A stretch of 64,000 nucleotides of DNA from Kribbella voronezhensis (GCF_004365175.1 NZ_SOCE01000001.1:421154-485153), one strand, 5' to 3'. Numbered from the stretch's first letter, positions 51,875 to 61,327 are shown. Translations and numbers: made by a program. The notes: generated by a model not told the origin, from the sequence alone.

Positions 51875-53154
51875 GTTCGACGACCGACGAGAGCACCGGC
51901 ATCTGGGCGACCATCAAGGGCGCCCCGCTGCCGGTGAAGGCGCTGCTGGTCGGCGTCTTCGTGAACAAGCTCGGCTGGTTCCTGCAGGTCTTCCTGGTGC
52001 TGTTCCTGACCACCTCGAAGGGTTTCACCGACGTCCAGGCCGGTACGGCGCTGGGCATCTACGGCGGCGGCTCGGTGATCGGCCTGATCATCGGCGGCTC
52101 GCTGTCCGACAAGGTCGGGCCGCGGGCCGCGGTGATGATCAGCATGTTCGGCATGGCCGCGTTCGTACTCGGGATCGCCTACGTGCCGAGCTACACCGCC
52201 GTTCTGATCGTGGTGGCGCTGGCCGGTGCGGTCGGCCAGTTCTACCGGCCGGCCTCGGCGGCGCTGCTGACCGAACTGACCCCGAAGAACCGCCAGGTGA
52301 TGATCTTCGCGGTCTACCGGCTGGCGATGAACCTCGGGACGACGGCAGCTCCGCTGATCGGTGCCGCCCTGGTCGCGATCTCGTGGAACCTGCTGTTCAT
52401 CGGCGAAGCCCTCGCCGCGTTGGCCTACGCGACCGTGGCGATCATCGCGCTCCCCGGCCGAAAGCCGCCGGCGGTCGCTGACGACACGGTCGACGACACG
52501 GCCGCGCCGGAACCGAAGGGCGGCTACCTCGCCGTACTGCGGGACTACAAGTACGTGCTGTTCCTCGTGTGCATGTTCATCAACGCGGCGATCTACATGC
52601 AGTACCTGGCCGTCCTTCCGCTGCACATGAAGTCGGAAGGGCTGTCCACCTGGTGGTTCAGCGCGGTCGTCGCGCTGAACGGCTTCATCGTGATCACCTG
52701 CGAGTTGCTGGTGACCAAGGTGGTCCAGCACTGGCCGGCCCGGATCGTCGCGATCATCGGCTTCGTCCTGCTCGGCGGCGGACTCGCGTTCTACGCGCTG
52801 CCGGGCGGGGTGGCGATCTTCGTGATCGGCACCCTGTTGTGGACGCTGGCGGAGATCATCGCCGGTCCGACCATGTTCGCCTACCCGGGCATGGCCGCCA
52901 GGCCGAAACTCCTCGGCCGGTACGTCGGGTCCGCGCACGCCATGTTCGGTCTGGGCTCCGCCCTCGGTCCCTTTCTCGGCGTGTGGGTCTGGAACAACGC
53001 CGGGACCCGGGTCTGGGTCTGGTGCGGCGTGGCCGGCGCGATCGGCGTCGTCCTCGCGTACTTCGGAATGTCCAGTGGAGCCGACACGGCCGCCGAGGAA
53101 CCAGCAGTCGACATCACCCCGGCCAGCGAGCCGTTGCCGAGCGAGAGCTCGTAG
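51871..53154 (+). CDS. Major facilitator superfamily transporter
   Basis: A 427-residue membrane protein with about 12 transmembrane helices. The MFS loop 2-3 motif appears as GGSLSDKVGPRAAV and a second stretch is RPASAALLTELTPKNRQ. It resembles drug/peptide exporters of the DHA1 type. Position between two ATP-grasp genes, coupled to the first by a 4-bp overlap, makes it the likely exporter or self-protection pump for the operon product. Import of a precursor is possible. Confidence 0.9.
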   Translation: MSSTTDESTGIWATIKGAPLPVKALLVGVFVNKLGWFLQVFLVLFLTTSKGFTDVQAGTALGIYGGGSVIGLIIGGSLSDKVGPRAAVMISMFGMAAFVLGIAYVPSYTAVLIVVALAGAVGQFYRPASAALLTELTPKNRQVMIFAVYRLAMNLGTTAAPLIGAALVAISWNLLFIGEALAALAYATVAIIALPGRKPPAVADDTVDDTAAPEPKGGYLAVLRDYKYVLFLVCMFINAAIYMQYLAVLPLHMKSEGLSTWWFSAVVALNGFIVITCELLVTKVVQHWPARIVAIIGFVLLGGGLAFYALPGGVAIFVIGTLLWTLAEIIAGPTMFAYPGMAARPKLLGRYVGSAHAMFGLGSALGPFLGVWVWNNAGTRVWVWCGVAGAIGVVLAYFGMSSGADTAAEEPAVDITPASEPLPSESS

Positions 53155-53163
53155 GAGGGCCTC

Positions 53164-54402
53164 ATGTCTAGCTACACGATCATCGTGGATCCGTTGTCCA
53201 CTGGTCAGGAGTACCCAGCGGCCTTCAAGGAGGCCGGGCAGGTGCCGGTTGCGGTACTGAGTGGGCTCGAGCCGCCACCGGCGTACACGACGAGTTGGCA
53301 CCCGGAGGACTTCGAGCACGTGCACTACTTCACGGGTGACGTGGAGGCGCTGGCGGCTGAGTTGCGGGTGTACGAACCGGAGTACCTGGTGCCGGGGGCG
53401 GAGAGCGGGGTCGAGTTGTGCGACCAGCTCACCGAGATCCTGGTACCGGGCAGCGGGAACGTTCCTGAGCTCGCGTCGGCGCGGCGCGACAAGTGGCAGA
53501 TGGCCCAGGCGCTTTCTGCTGCCGGTGTTCCGAGGCTGCGGCAGTTCCTGACGTCCGATCCGGCCGAGGCCGAGCACTGGCTGAAGGAGAACGACCTGCT
53601 CGGCAAGCGACTGGTGATCAAGCCGCCGAAGAGCGCCGCCGGCGACGAGGTCTACATCGTTTTCGAGGACGGTGACTGGCGGGAGCGGTTCGACCAGGTG
53701 CTCGGCCGGACCAACAAGATGGGCATCACCAACGACGCGGTCCTGATCCAGGAGTACGCCGAGGGCACCGAGTACCTGGTGGACAGCTACTCGGTGGACG
53801 GGGTGCATTCGCTCGTCGACGTCTGCCGGTACACCAAGGTCAGCCGGGGCGACAAGATCGGCATCTACCACCGGATCGACTTCCTGGCGGCGGACGACCC
53901 CGAGGTACTGGCGTTGTGGCCGTACACCCAGCAGGTGCTCGATGCCGTCGGCATCCGGGTCGGGTGCGGGCACTCCGAGGTGATGATGACGGCCGACGGA
54001 CCACGGCTGATCGAGGTCGCGGCCCGGCCGGCCGGCGGCGGTCACCAGATGGTCAGCGAACTGGCCACCGGCGACAACCACATCAAACGGACCGTCGCGC
54101 ACCGGGTACGCGGCGAGGTGCGGGACAGCTTCGACCTGGTCCAGCACCTGCGCGGCATCTTCATCTCCGCGGTCCGGGAGGGGTACTTCCGCAATCGTGA
54201 GGTGCTGGCTCCCGCCGAGGAGCTGAAGTCCTTCCACTGGATGAAGATCCTGCACGAGGAAGACGCGATCGTCCCGGAGACGGTCGACCTCTTCACCTGC
54301 CTGGCCTGGGTGATCCTCATCCACAGCGACGCGGCCACCCTCGACGAGGACTACCAGCGCGTCCTCGAGATGGAGGCCGCGATCGTCATCGACGCACCCT
54401 GA
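53164..54402 (+). CDS. ATP-grasp ligase (second of two)
   Basis: A 412-residue ATP-grasp enzyme, clearly divergent from the first. It has an N-terminal domain (YTIIVDPLSTGQEYPAAFKE), nucleotide-binding elements (GKRLVIKPPKSAAGDEVYIV, VLIQEYAEGTEYLVDSYSVD), and the metal site HSEVMMTADGPRLIEVAARP. It resembles L-amino acid ligases of the BacD/carnosine-synthase group in outline. The C-terminus is longer than the core needs. GGAGGG precedes the ATG, 9 bp after the MFS stop. Two ligases suggest two amide bonds in the product. Last gene of the operon. Confidence 0.88.
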   Translation: MSSYTIIVDPLSTGQEYPAAFKEAGQVPVAVLSGLEPPPAYTTSWHPEDFEHVHYFTGDVEALAAELRVYEPEYLVPGAESGVELCDQLTEILVPGSGNVPELASARRDKWQMAQALSAAGVPRLRQFLTSDPAEAEHWLKENDLLGKRLVIKPPKSAAGDEVYIVFEDGDWRERFDQVLGRTNKMGITNDAVLIQEYAEGTEYLVDSYSVDGVHSLVDVCRYTKVSRGDKIGIYHRIDFLAADDPEVLALWPYTQQVLDAVGIRVGCGHSEVMMTADGPRLIEVAARPAGGGHQMVSELATGDNHIKRTVAHRVRGEVRDSFDLVQHLRGIFISAVREGYFRNREVLAPAEELKSFHWMKILHEEDAIVPETVDLFTCLAWVILIHSDAATLDEDYQRVLEMEAAIVIDAP

Positions 54403-54415
54403 CTCCCAACCTGCG

Positions 54416-54454
54416 GTAGACAGTGTCTACGCAGATCGTGTAGACACTGTCTCC
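54416..54454. promoter_or_regulatory. Two copies of a 15-bp palindrome before the hydrolase gene
   Basis: GTAGACAGTGTCTAC (54416-54430) is a perfect palindrome around its central G. GTAGACACTGTCTCC (54440-54454) repeats it with one mismatch in the arms, centre 24 bp away, and ends at the base before the GTG start. This is a tandem operator for a dimeric regulator (TetR, MarR or GntR type) not encoded next to it. Confidence 0.75.
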
Positions 54455-55126
54455 GTGACTGAAGAGTTGAAGGACCTGGTCTGTCTGCACGCCGCCGGGA
54501 GTGCACCGGCGACGTGGGACGGCGTGCGGGCCGGCCTGGAGGAGGCGGGCTATCGGGTGCACTGCCCGACGCTGGCTGGTCATCGCGGGGCGGCTCGGCG
54601 TACGGCGTACCGGCTGGATGATTTCCGCGACGACGTGGTGCGGGAGTTGGACGAGCTCGGGCTGGAGCGAGTGACGCTGGTGGGGCATTCGCTCGGGGCG
54701 TTCGTGGCGAGTCTGGTTGCTGTGCAGGTGCCGGAGCGGGTTGAGCGGTTGGTGCTGGAGGAGCTGCCGGTGCCGCCGCGATATGCCGGTGGCGGACCGC
54801 CGAGTGGAAAGGTGGGAACGGGCGCGGCGCTGCGGGTGATGGGGTTCCTCGGACGCAAGAAGTTCGATCCGCGGATGTTGCGTGAAGTCGTGGCGGAGTT
54901 GCGGAAGCCGCAGCCCGCGTGGTGGGACGGGCTCATAGCGGTGCCGGCACCGACGCTGCTGCTGGCGGGTGGACCGAAGAGTCACCTCGACCAGTCCCGC
55001 TTCGAGCTCATCGCGAAGCAGATGCCTTCGGCAACCATCGTGACGGTCGACGCCGGCCATCGGATTCACCGGCGTGCGCCGCAGAGGTGGCTCGCCGCGG
55101 TCACGAGCCACCTCCGGGGCGCCTGA
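54455..55126 (+). CDS. Alpha/beta hydrolase
   Basis: A 223-residue alpha/beta hydrolase: VCLHAAGSAPATWDG (oxyanion region), GHSLGAF (nucleophile Ser near residue 79) and DAGHRIHRRAPQRW (catalytic His). No signal peptide. GTG start immediately after a palindromic operator, with no ribosome-binding site, so the mRNA may be leaderless. It lies 52 bp after the second ATP-grasp gene but has its own regulated promoter, so membership in the biosynthetic operon is doubtful. It converges on phoX with a 3-bp gap. Confidence 0.88.
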   Translation: MTEELKDLVCLHAAGSAPATWDGVRAGLEEAGYRVHCPTLAGHRGAARRTAYRLDDFRDDVVRELDELGLERVTLVGHSLGAFVASLVAVQVPERVERLVLEELPVPPRYAGGGPPSGKVGTGAALRVMGFLGRKKFDPRMLREVVAELRKPQPAWWDGLIAVPAPTLLLAGGPKSHLDQSRFELIAKQMPSATIVTVDAGHRIHRRAPQRWLAAVTSHLRGA

Positions 55127-55129
55127 GCT

Positions 55130-56533
55130 CTAGCGGCGGCGGCGCCAGGGGCCAGTGATGGCGTAGGTGATGCCGGGCGTGTAGACGTTGAAGAACATGG
55201 TGCGGCCGTCGGCAGAGAAGCCGACGCCGGCCAGTTCGCCGTACTCCGGGGCTTCGGGCGTGCCGTTGTTGACCGCGTTGCGGGCGAACTTGAAGACCTG
55301 GCCGTCCTCGGTGGTGCCGAGGATGTGCTGCTCGCCGAGGCCGTCCTCGCACATCATCAGGCCGCCGTACGGCGACATGGTGATGTTGTCGGGGGCATCG
55401 AACTCGGGGTCGTCCGAGCCGGGCTTGGGCCGGGTGAAGATGACCATCAGCTTCAGCGTCTTCGCCCGCGGGTCGTAGCGCCAGACCTGGCCGTCGTGGT
55501 CGACCTTGGGGCCGAGTTCGGTGCGCGCGAACGACGACACGAAGTACACGCAGCGGTCCAGCTGGCCCCACCAGCAGCCTTCGAGTTTGTACCCGCCGGT
55601 GGTCTGCTTGCCGTAGTCCTGGGCGCGGACCGACTCGGTCGTCGCCAGCGGGTCGGGCACCTTCACCCATTCGACGCCGTGGAAGACGGTGCCGGCCTCC
55701 TGCACCACCGACAGGTCCGGCAGGTCCGGGATCCGCATCGCCTGGAGTTCGCCGCCGGCCCGCAGACTCCCCCAGCCGCCTCGTGGGCGATTCGGCAGGA
55801 ACCGGTAGAACCCGCCGAGCGGGGCGACGAAGGCGTCCTCGGTCTCGTAGACGATGCCCGTCGCCGGGTCGATCGCTACCGCCTCGTGCTGGAACCGGCC
55901 CATCGCCGTCAGCGGAGTGGGGTGATTGTTGCGACGGTCGTCGTACGGGTCGACCTCGAAGATGAAGCCGTGGTCCTTGGTGTAGCCGCTCTGACCGGCC
56001 TTGAGTTCGGTCTCCTCACACGTCAGCCAGGTACGCCACGGGGTGATGCCGCCGGAGCAGTTGATCGCCGAGCCGCCCAGGCTGATGTGCTCGCTGGTCT
56101 TGTGGTTGTGCCGGTCGACGACCAGCGTGCTGGTGCCGCCGGCGCCGGCCGGGTCGTACGTCCGCTCGGGCGGCGCGACCACCTTGATCTTCGCGGTCGG
56201 GCTGCACTCGTGGTTGCGAACCAGCCGGTTGCCGCCGAAGCGGTCGGGGAAGGTGCCCATCCCGTCGAACCGGGACGGCGTCGGCAGGCCGTCCGGCCGA
56301 ACGGTGCCTTCGCGGGAAACGATCTGGTAGCTGAATCCCCGCGGCAGGTCGAGCATGCCGGCCGGGTCGGGGATCAGGGGGCCGTAGCCGATCTTCGGGC
56401 CGGACGTCCCGAGCGCGGGCTCTGCCGTGTAGAGGGCCTCGACGGATCCCACCACGCTGACCGCGACACCGGCCGCGGCGGCACGGGCGACGAACTGGCG
56501 TCTGGACAGGGCATTCGACTCTTCAACGGACAC
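55130..56533 (-). CDS. phoX: PhoX-type secreted alkaline phosphatase (DUF839)
   Basis: A 467-residue PhoX-family phosphatase exported by the Tat pathway (signal ALSRRQFVARAAAAGVAVS). Family landmarks are GMGTFPDRFGGNRLVRNHE, NCSGGITPWRTWLTCEE, GRFQHEAVAIDPATGIVYE and DNITMSPYGGLMMCEDG. PhoX enzymes use Ca2+ and an iron cofactor to release phosphate from organic esters outside the cell. I chose GTG because AAGGAG lies 7 nt upstream and a longer frame would disrupt the signal. A three-unit PHO box lies 32 bp before it, so induction by PhoP under phosphate limitation is very likely. Confidence 0.93.
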   Translation of the reverse strand: MSVEESNALSRRQFVARAAAAGVAVSVVGSVEALYTAEPALGTSGPKIGYGPLIPDPAGMLDLPRGFSYQIVSREGTVRPDGLPTPSRFDGMGTFPDRFGGNRLVRNHECSPTAKIKVVAPPERTYDPAGAGGTSTLVVDRHNHKTSEHISLGGSAINCSGGITPWRTWLTCEETELKAGQSGYTKDHGFIFEVDPYDDRRNNHPTPLTAMGRFQHEAVAIDPATGIVYETEDAFVAPLGGFYRFLPNRPRGGWGSLRAGGELQAMRIPDLPDLSVVQEAGTVFHGVEWVKVPDPLATTESVRAQDYGKQTTGGYKLEGCWWGQLDRCVYFVSSFARTELGPKVDHDGQVWRYDPRAKTLKLMVIFTRPKPGSDDPEFDAPDNITMSPYGGLMMCEDGLGEQHILGTTEDGQVFKFARNAVNNGTPEAPEYGELAGVGFSADGRTMFFNVYTPGITYAITGPWRRRR

Positions 56534-56564
56534 GGGCGGTCTCCTTGTCAGCACAAACAGTGGT

Positions 56565-56597
56565 CGCCAGTGAACGTACGGTAAACAACAACCGAAC
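56565..56597 (-). promoter_or_regulatory. PHO box (PhoP binding site), three 11-bp direct repeats
   Basis: Read toward phoX on the minus strand: GTTCGGTTGTT, GTTTACCGTAC, GTTCACTGGCG, three contiguous 11-nt units each starting GTT(C/T). This is the Streptomyces PhoP direct-repeat-unit layout (consensus GTTCACC plus four less conserved bases). Confidence 0.8.
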
Positions 56598-56621
56598 AGC
56601 AAGAGCACGCGTGTCAGGTAC

Positions 56622-57263
56622 TTACAGCGAGCGCACCCAGTTGGCCAGCAGTTCCGCGCCGGCGTCGCCGGACTTCTCGGGGTGGAACTGGGTGGCGGTC
56701 AGCGGGCCGTTCTCGACCGCGGCGACGAAGCGGTCGCCGCCGTAGGTCGTCCAGGTGACGGCCGGCGCCACCGAGGCGCGAGCGTCCTTGAGCTCCCACT
56801 CGCGGACGCCGTACGAGTGCACGAAGTAGAAGCGTTCCTTCTCCATACCGTCGAAGAGAACGCTGCCCGAAGGCACCTCCACGGTGTTCCAGCCCATGTG
56901 CGGAACCGGCTCGCCACCCGTGGGCCGGAGCCGCTCGACGACACCGGGCCACTGGTCGCAGCCCTCGGTCTCGACGCCGTGCTCGATGCCCCGCGCGAAC
57001 AGGATCTGCATACCGACACAGATCCCGAGCACCGGGCGGCTGGCGGCGAGTCGACGGTCGACCACGACATCACCGCGGACCGCGCGAAGTCCCGTCATAC
57101 AGGCTTCGAACGCGCCGACGCCCGGGACCAGCAGGCCGTCCGCGTTCAACGCGTCCTCGAAGGACGACGTCACCGTCACGTCGGCGCCGACCCGTTGCAG
57201 GGCACGCTCGCCCGAACGGATGTTGCCCGAGCCGTAGTCCAGCAGGACGACCTTCGGGCTCAC
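56622..57263 (-). CDS. hisH: Imidazole glycerol phosphate synthase, glutaminase subunit
   Basis: A 213-residue class I glutamine amidotransferase that supplies ammonia to HisF. Nucleophile C82 is in GICVGMQ, and the triad is completed by H194 and E196 in FHPEKS. The oxyanion strand shows [14 protein letters not shown] start overlaps the hisB stop (GTGA). It is the last his gene here. The usual next gene (priA/hisA) and hisF are absent, and phoX follows instead. Confidence 0.97.
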   Translation of the reverse strand: MSPKVVLLDYGSGNIRSGERALQRVGADVTVTSSFEDALNADGLLVPGVGAFEACMTGLRAVRGDVVVDRRLAASRPVLGICVGMQILFARGIEHGVETEGCDQWPGVVERLRPTGGEPVPHMGWNTVEVPSGSVLFDGMEKERFYFVHSYGVREWELKDARASVAPAVTWTTYGGDRFVAAVENGPLTATQFHPEKSGDAGAELLANWVRSL

Positions 57264-57859
57264 AGAGCGCCCTTGGTCGACGGGATGCCGGGCTGGCGCG
57301 GGTCCAGCTCGGCCGCGTCGCGCAACGCCCGGGCGAACGCCTTGAACTGCGCCTCGACGATGTGGTGCGGATCCCGGCCGGACAGCACCCGGATGTGGAT
57401 GCAGATCGCGGCGTTGAACGCGAGAGTCTCGAAGACGTGCTGGGTCAGCGAACCCGCGTAGTCGCCGCCGATGATCGCGTACACCTGACCGTCGGGCTCG
57501 CCGGTGTGGACGCAGTACGGGCGGCCGGACAGGTCCACCGTGCAGTGCACGAGCGCCTCGTCCAGCGGCACGGTCGCGTCGCCGAAACGCCGGATGCCGC
57601 GCTTGTCACCCAGCGCCTCGCGAAGCGCCTGGCCGAGACCGATCGCGGTGTCCTCGACGGTGTGGTGCGCGTCGATCTCGAGGTCGCCGACGGTGTTCAC
57701 GTGCAGGTCGAGCAGCGCGTGCTTGGCCAGCGCGTTGAGCATGTGGTCGTAGAAACCGACGCCGGTACTGATGTCGGCGCGGCCGGTGCCGTCCAGGTCG
57801 AGCTCGACCAGCACCTTCGACTCGCTGGTCTCCCGATCGATCCGGGCAGTCCTCGTCAT
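57260..57859 (-). CDS. hisB: Imidazoleglycerol-phosphate dehydratase
   Basis: A 199-residue Mn-dependent dehydratase, monofunctional without the phosphatase domain found in E. coli. The two metal-binding motifs are [10 protein letters not shown] and the [15 protein letters not shown] region. [17 protein letters not shown] is typical. ATG overlaps the hisC stop (ATGA). Confidence 0.97.
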   Translation of the reverse strand: MTRTARIDRETSESKVLVELDLDGTGRADISTGVGFYDHMLNALAKHALLDLHVNTVGDLEIDAHHTVEDTAIGLGQALREALGDKRGIRRFGDATVPLDEALVHCTVDLSGRPYCVHTGEPDGQVYAIIGGDYAGSLTQHVFETLAFNAAICIHIRVLSGRDPHHIVEAQFKAFARALRDAAELDPRQPGIPSTKGAL

Positions 57860-58974
57860 AGCGTTCTTCCTACCTCTGTCTTGAGCACCTTCTCCAGCGA
57901 CCCGCGGAACGCGGCCATCTCGGCGCCGGTGCCGATCGACACCCGCAGCCAGCCGTCCGGTCCGGTCTCGCGGATCAGCACACCGTCGTCCAGCAGCGAC
58001 TGCCAGACCGCGTGCCGGTCGGCGAAGGTGCCGAACAGCACGAAGTTCGCATCCGAGTCGACCGCGCGCAAACCCTGTGCACGTAGCCATTCCACCGTCT
58101 CGTCCCGCTCCACCCGGAGCTGGTCGACCCGGCTGAGCAACTCGTCCGAGTGCCGCAGTGCGGCCCGCGCGACCGCCTGGGTCACCGCGGACAAGTGGTA
58201 CGGCAACCGCACGATCCGCAGCGCGTCCACCAGTTGCTTGCTCGCGGCAAGATAACCGACACGTCCACCGGCGAGGGCGAACGCCTTCGACATCGTCCGC
58301 GCCACCGCCAGGTTCCCGTACGCCGGCAGCAGGGTCACCGCGCTCGGCGTACCGGCTCGGCGGAACTCCGCATAGGCCTCGTCCACCACCAGCACCGCCC
58401 CGATCGCCTTGGTGCGGGCGGCAACCGCCTCCACCAGGTCGATCGGCAGCGCGGTACCGGTCGGGTTGTTGGGAGAGGCGAGCAGTACGACGGAAGGCCG
58501 GTGTCGTGAGATCGCCGCGAGCGCCTTGCTGGGGTCGAGGGTGAAGTCGTGCGACCGGCGTCCGACGACCCAGCCCGTGTTGGTGTCCCGGGCATACTCC
58601 GGGTACATCGAGTAGGTGGGCGCGAACGACAGCGCAGTACGGCCTGGTCCCCCGAATGCCTGCAGGAGGTGCAGCATCACCTCGTTGGAGCCGTTGGCCG
58701 CCCACACCTGCTCCGCGACCAGGTGCGCGCCCGACTCGCGGCCCAGGTACGCCGCGAGGTCGGCCCGCAGGTCGAGGAACTCGCGATCCGGGTAGCGGTT
58801 CAGCCCGCGCGCCGCCTCGGCCACCGACGCGGTGATGTCCGCGACGGTCGCCTCGCTCGGCGGATACGGGTTCTCGTTGACGTTGAGCAGGAACGGTACG
58901 TCGAGTTGCGGCGCGCCGTACGGCTCGAAGCTCTTCAGTTCGTCGCGGATCGGCAGACCGTCGAAGTCAGCCAT
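57856..58974 (-). CDS. hisC: Histidinol-phosphate aminotransferase
   Basis: A 372-residue PLP aminotransferase, fold type I. The PLP lysine is K230 in [27 protein letters not shown] at the start, [10 protein letters not shown] and the terminal [12 protein letters not shown] are family-typical. It overlaps hisD by 8 bp and hisB by 4 bp. Confidence 0.96.
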   Translation of the reverse strand: MADFDGLPIRDELKSFEPYGAPQLDVPFLLNVNENPYPPSEATVADITASVAEAARGLNRYPDREFLDLRADLAAYLGRESGAHLVAEQVWAANGSNEVMLHLLQAFGGPGRTALSFAPTYSMYPEYARDTNTGWVVGRRSHDFTLDPSKALAAISRHRPSVVLLASPNNPTGTALPIDLVEAVAARTKAIGAVLVVDEAYAEFRRAGTPSAVTLLPAYGNLAVARTMSKAFALAGGRVGYLAASKQLVDALRIVRLPYHLSAVTQAVARAALRHSDELLSRVDQLRVERDETVEWLRAQGLRAVDSDANFVLFGTFADRHAVWQSLLDDGVLIRETGPDGWLRVSIGTGAEMAAFRGSLEKVLKTEVGRTL

Positions 58975-60289
58975 TGCCGGACTCCCCCGGGAAGCGCGCG
59001 GTCACGGCCGCGGCGTGCCCCGGCAGATCCTCGGCGTGCGCGAGATCGACGACGTGCTGCGCGACATCGGCGAGCGCCTGCTGGCTGTAGTTGATCACGT
59101 GCACAGCCTTCAGGAAGCTACGGACAGAAAGGCCGGACGAGTGGCACGCGCAACCGGCGGTGGGCAACACGTGGTTCGACCCCGCGCAGTAGTCACCCAG
59201 CGACACCGGCGACCAGCCGCCGACGAAGATCGCGCCCGCGTTGTTGATCAGCGCGGCCCGCTCCTCGGCATCGGCCGTCTGGATCTCCAGGTGCTCCGCG
59301 GCATACGCATCCACCACAGCGGTCCCCTGATCGAGGTCGTCGACCAGTACGACGGCCGACTGCTGGCCACCGAGTGCTTCCTCGACCCGCTCCCGGTGCT
59401 TGGTCTTCGCGACCTGCTTGGGCAACTCCGCCTCGACGGCCGCGGCCAGCGCCTCGCTCGGCGTCACCAGCACGCTGGCAGCCATCGGGTCGTGCTCGGC
59501 CTGGCTGATCAGGTCGGCCGCGACGTGCACGGCGTCCGCGGTGTCGTCGGCCAGTACGGCGATCTCGGTCGGGCCTGCCTCGGAGTCGATCCCGACCTCG
59601 CTCTGCAGGAATCGCTTGGCCGCGACGACGTAGATGTTGCCCGGTCCCGTGATCAGGTTGACCTTCCGGCAACCCTCGAAGCCGTACGCGAACCCGGCGA
59701 TCGCTTGCGCGCCGCCCATCGCGTACACCTCCTCGATCCCGAGCATCGCGCAGACCGCCAGCACCGTCGGGTGCGGCAGGCCGTTGAAGTCCTTCTGCGG
59801 CGGCGAGGCAACAGCAAGCGACTGCACACCGGCAACCTGAGCCGGTACGACGTTCATCACGACGCTCGAAGCCAGCGGTGCACGACCACCCGGCACATAG
59901 AGGCCCACGCGCTGCACGGGCACGAGCCGTTGGGTGACCCGGCCGCCCTTCGCCGGCTCGGACACGACGTCCTCGCCGCGCTCGTCCTCGCTCACCTCGC
60001 GGACCCGGCGGATCGACTCCTCGAACGCGGACCGCACCGACGGGTCGAGCTCCTCCAGCGCCGTCTTCAGCGCCTCGGCCGGGACCCGCAGGTCCGCCAC
60101 GGCCACATGGTCGAACTTCTCGCCGTACTCCCTGATCGCCTCCAGGCCCCGATGACGGACGTCCAGGCAGATCGGTCGGACGACGTCGAGGGCGGCCTCG
60201 ACGTCGAAAACGGCTCGGGGGACCAGGGCTTGGAGGTCGAGAACCTCTCCGGCTGCCACTCGGCCCCGCAGGTCGACGCGGCGAATCAT
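58967..60289 (-). CDS. hisD: Histidinol dehydrogenase
   Basis: A 440-residue zinc enzyme that oxidises histidinol to histidine in two NAD-dependent steps. Landmarks: [62 protein letters not shown] and [14 protein letters not shown] start with a TAGACT -10 element 7 nt upstream and no ribosome-binding site, so the his operon transcript is probably leaderless. First gene of the hisD-C-B-H run. Confidence 0.97.
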   Translation of the reverse strand: MIRRVDLRGRVAAGEVLDLQALVPRAVFDVEAALDVVRPICLDVRHRGLEAIREYGEKFDHVAVADLRVPAEALKTALEELDPSVRSAFEESIRRVREVSEDERGEDVVSEPAKGGRVTQRLVPVQRVGLYVPGGRAPLASSVVMNVVPAQVAGVQSLAVASPPQKDFNGLPHPTVLAVCAMLGIEEVYAMGGAQAIAGFAYGFEGCRKVNLITGPGNIYVVAAKRFLQSEVGIDSEAGPTEIAVLADDTADAVHVAADLISQAEHDPMAASVLVTPSEALAAAVEAELPKQVAKTKHRERVEEALGGQQSAVVLVDDLDQGTAVVDAYAAEHLEIQTADAEERAALINNAGAIFVGGWSPVSLGDYCAGSNHVLPTAGCACHSSGLSVRSFLKAVHVINYSQQALADVAQHVVDLAHAEDLPGHAAAVTARFPGESGNG

Positions 60290-60380
60290 GGTCGCCAGTC
60301 TAGTGGTCGGCCCCGCGCTCCCCCGCGCGCCGTCTACTGCGCGGACCACGACCGCCGACCGATAGCACTAGGCTCGACTC

Positions 60381-61049
60381 ATGGATTCCCGCCTGCCCCT
60401 CCTCACCGTCGACACGGTGATCTTTCCCGGGCTGGTGCTTCCCATCCCCGTGACCGACGTCCAGGGCCGCGCGGTGATCCGCGACCTGGTGGAGAACGGC
60501 GGCGAACTCGTCTGCGGCGCCGTCGCCGTACGGGACGGCTACGAGCTCGGCGACCGGGTGTTCCGGTCGCTCTACGGCACGGGTTGTGCCGCGACCATCT
60601 CCGAGATCGCCCTCGACGCCGCCGACGACGGCCCGGTCGAGATCACGCTGACCGGCAACCGCCGCTTCAAGGTCGCCGAACTGGACACCGAGGGCGACTA
60701 CCTGATCGCCGACGTCGAATGGCTCGCCGAGGACCCGGGCGACGATCCCCTCGGTACGGCGAACGTCGCGGTGCAGCGCTTCCACCGGTACGCCGCCGCC
60801 GTCACCGAGATCAGCCAGCCCGGCTTGCACATCGGTTCCCTCCCCGACGACCCGAGCACCTTGTCGTACCTGATGTCGGCCGCGATGACCCTGATGACCC
60901 CGGACCGGCAGAAGCTCCTCGAAGCCGCCGACACCACCACCCGCCTGGCCCACCTCGTCGGCCTCCTCGACACCGAGATGGCCGCCATCAAAGCCCTTCC
61001 GTCCCTCCCCGCAGTAGACCTCAGCTGGTCGGACATGGCCCCGAACTGA
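60381..61049 (+). CDS. LON substrate-binding domain protein
   Basis: A 222-residue protein consisting only of a Lon N-terminal (substrate-binding) domain: LPLLTVDTVIFPGLVLPIPV at the start and GPVEITLTGNRRFKVAELDT, with a helical end (RQKLLEAADTTTRLAHLVGL). No ATPase or protease part. Such stand-alone proteins are widespread in actinobacteria near hisD; function unknown, perhaps substrate recognition. TAGGCT lies 6 nt before the ATG (leaderless type). Divergent from hisD. Confidence 0.9.
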   Translation: MDSRLPLLTVDTVIFPGLVLPIPVTDVQGRAVIRDLVENGGELVCGAVAVRDGYELGDRVFRSLYGTGCAATISEIALDAADDGPVEITLTGNRRFKVAELDTEGDYLIADVEWLAEDPGDDPLGTANVAVQRFHRYAAAVTEISQPGLHIGSLPDDPSTLSYLMSAAMTLMTPDRQKLLEAADTTTRLAHLVGLLDTEMAAIKALPSLPAVDLSWSDMAPN

Positions 61050-61090
61050 GCAGAAGTTCGTCGCGCATCCCACGGTGGTATGGTTCTGGT

Positions 61091-61327
61091 ATGAGTAAGC
61101 AGATCACCGTGCGGTTGCCGGACGAGCTGGTCGACTTCATGGACCAGCTGGTCGGCGACAACAAAGCTGCCAGCCGGGCGTCGGTCGTCGCCCGGGCGAT
61201 GGAGCGCGAGCGCCGTCGGGAGCTGGCCGCACGCGATCTCGCCATCCTCACCGACCACGGCGACTACCCGGACCTCGACGGACTGGCCGACGCCGCCGCC
61301 GGGACCGTGCTGTCCGACCTCGACTGA
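61091..61327 (+). CDS. Ribbon-helix-helix antitoxin (MazE type)
   Basis: A 78-residue protein with an N-terminal ribbon-helix-helix DNA-binding fold (KQITVRLPDELVDFMDQLVG, ASRASVVARAMERERRRELA) and an acidic, probably disordered C-terminus (DHGDYPDLDGLADAAAG) suited to wrapping the toxin. The toxin gene starts directly after its stop (TGAATG). A TATGGT -10 element 6 nt before the ATG suggests a leaderless, autoregulated transcript. Confidence 0.88.
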   Translation: MSKQITVRLPDELVDFMDQLVGDNKAASRASVVARAMERERRRELAARDLAILTDHGDYPDLDGLADAAAGTVLSDLD

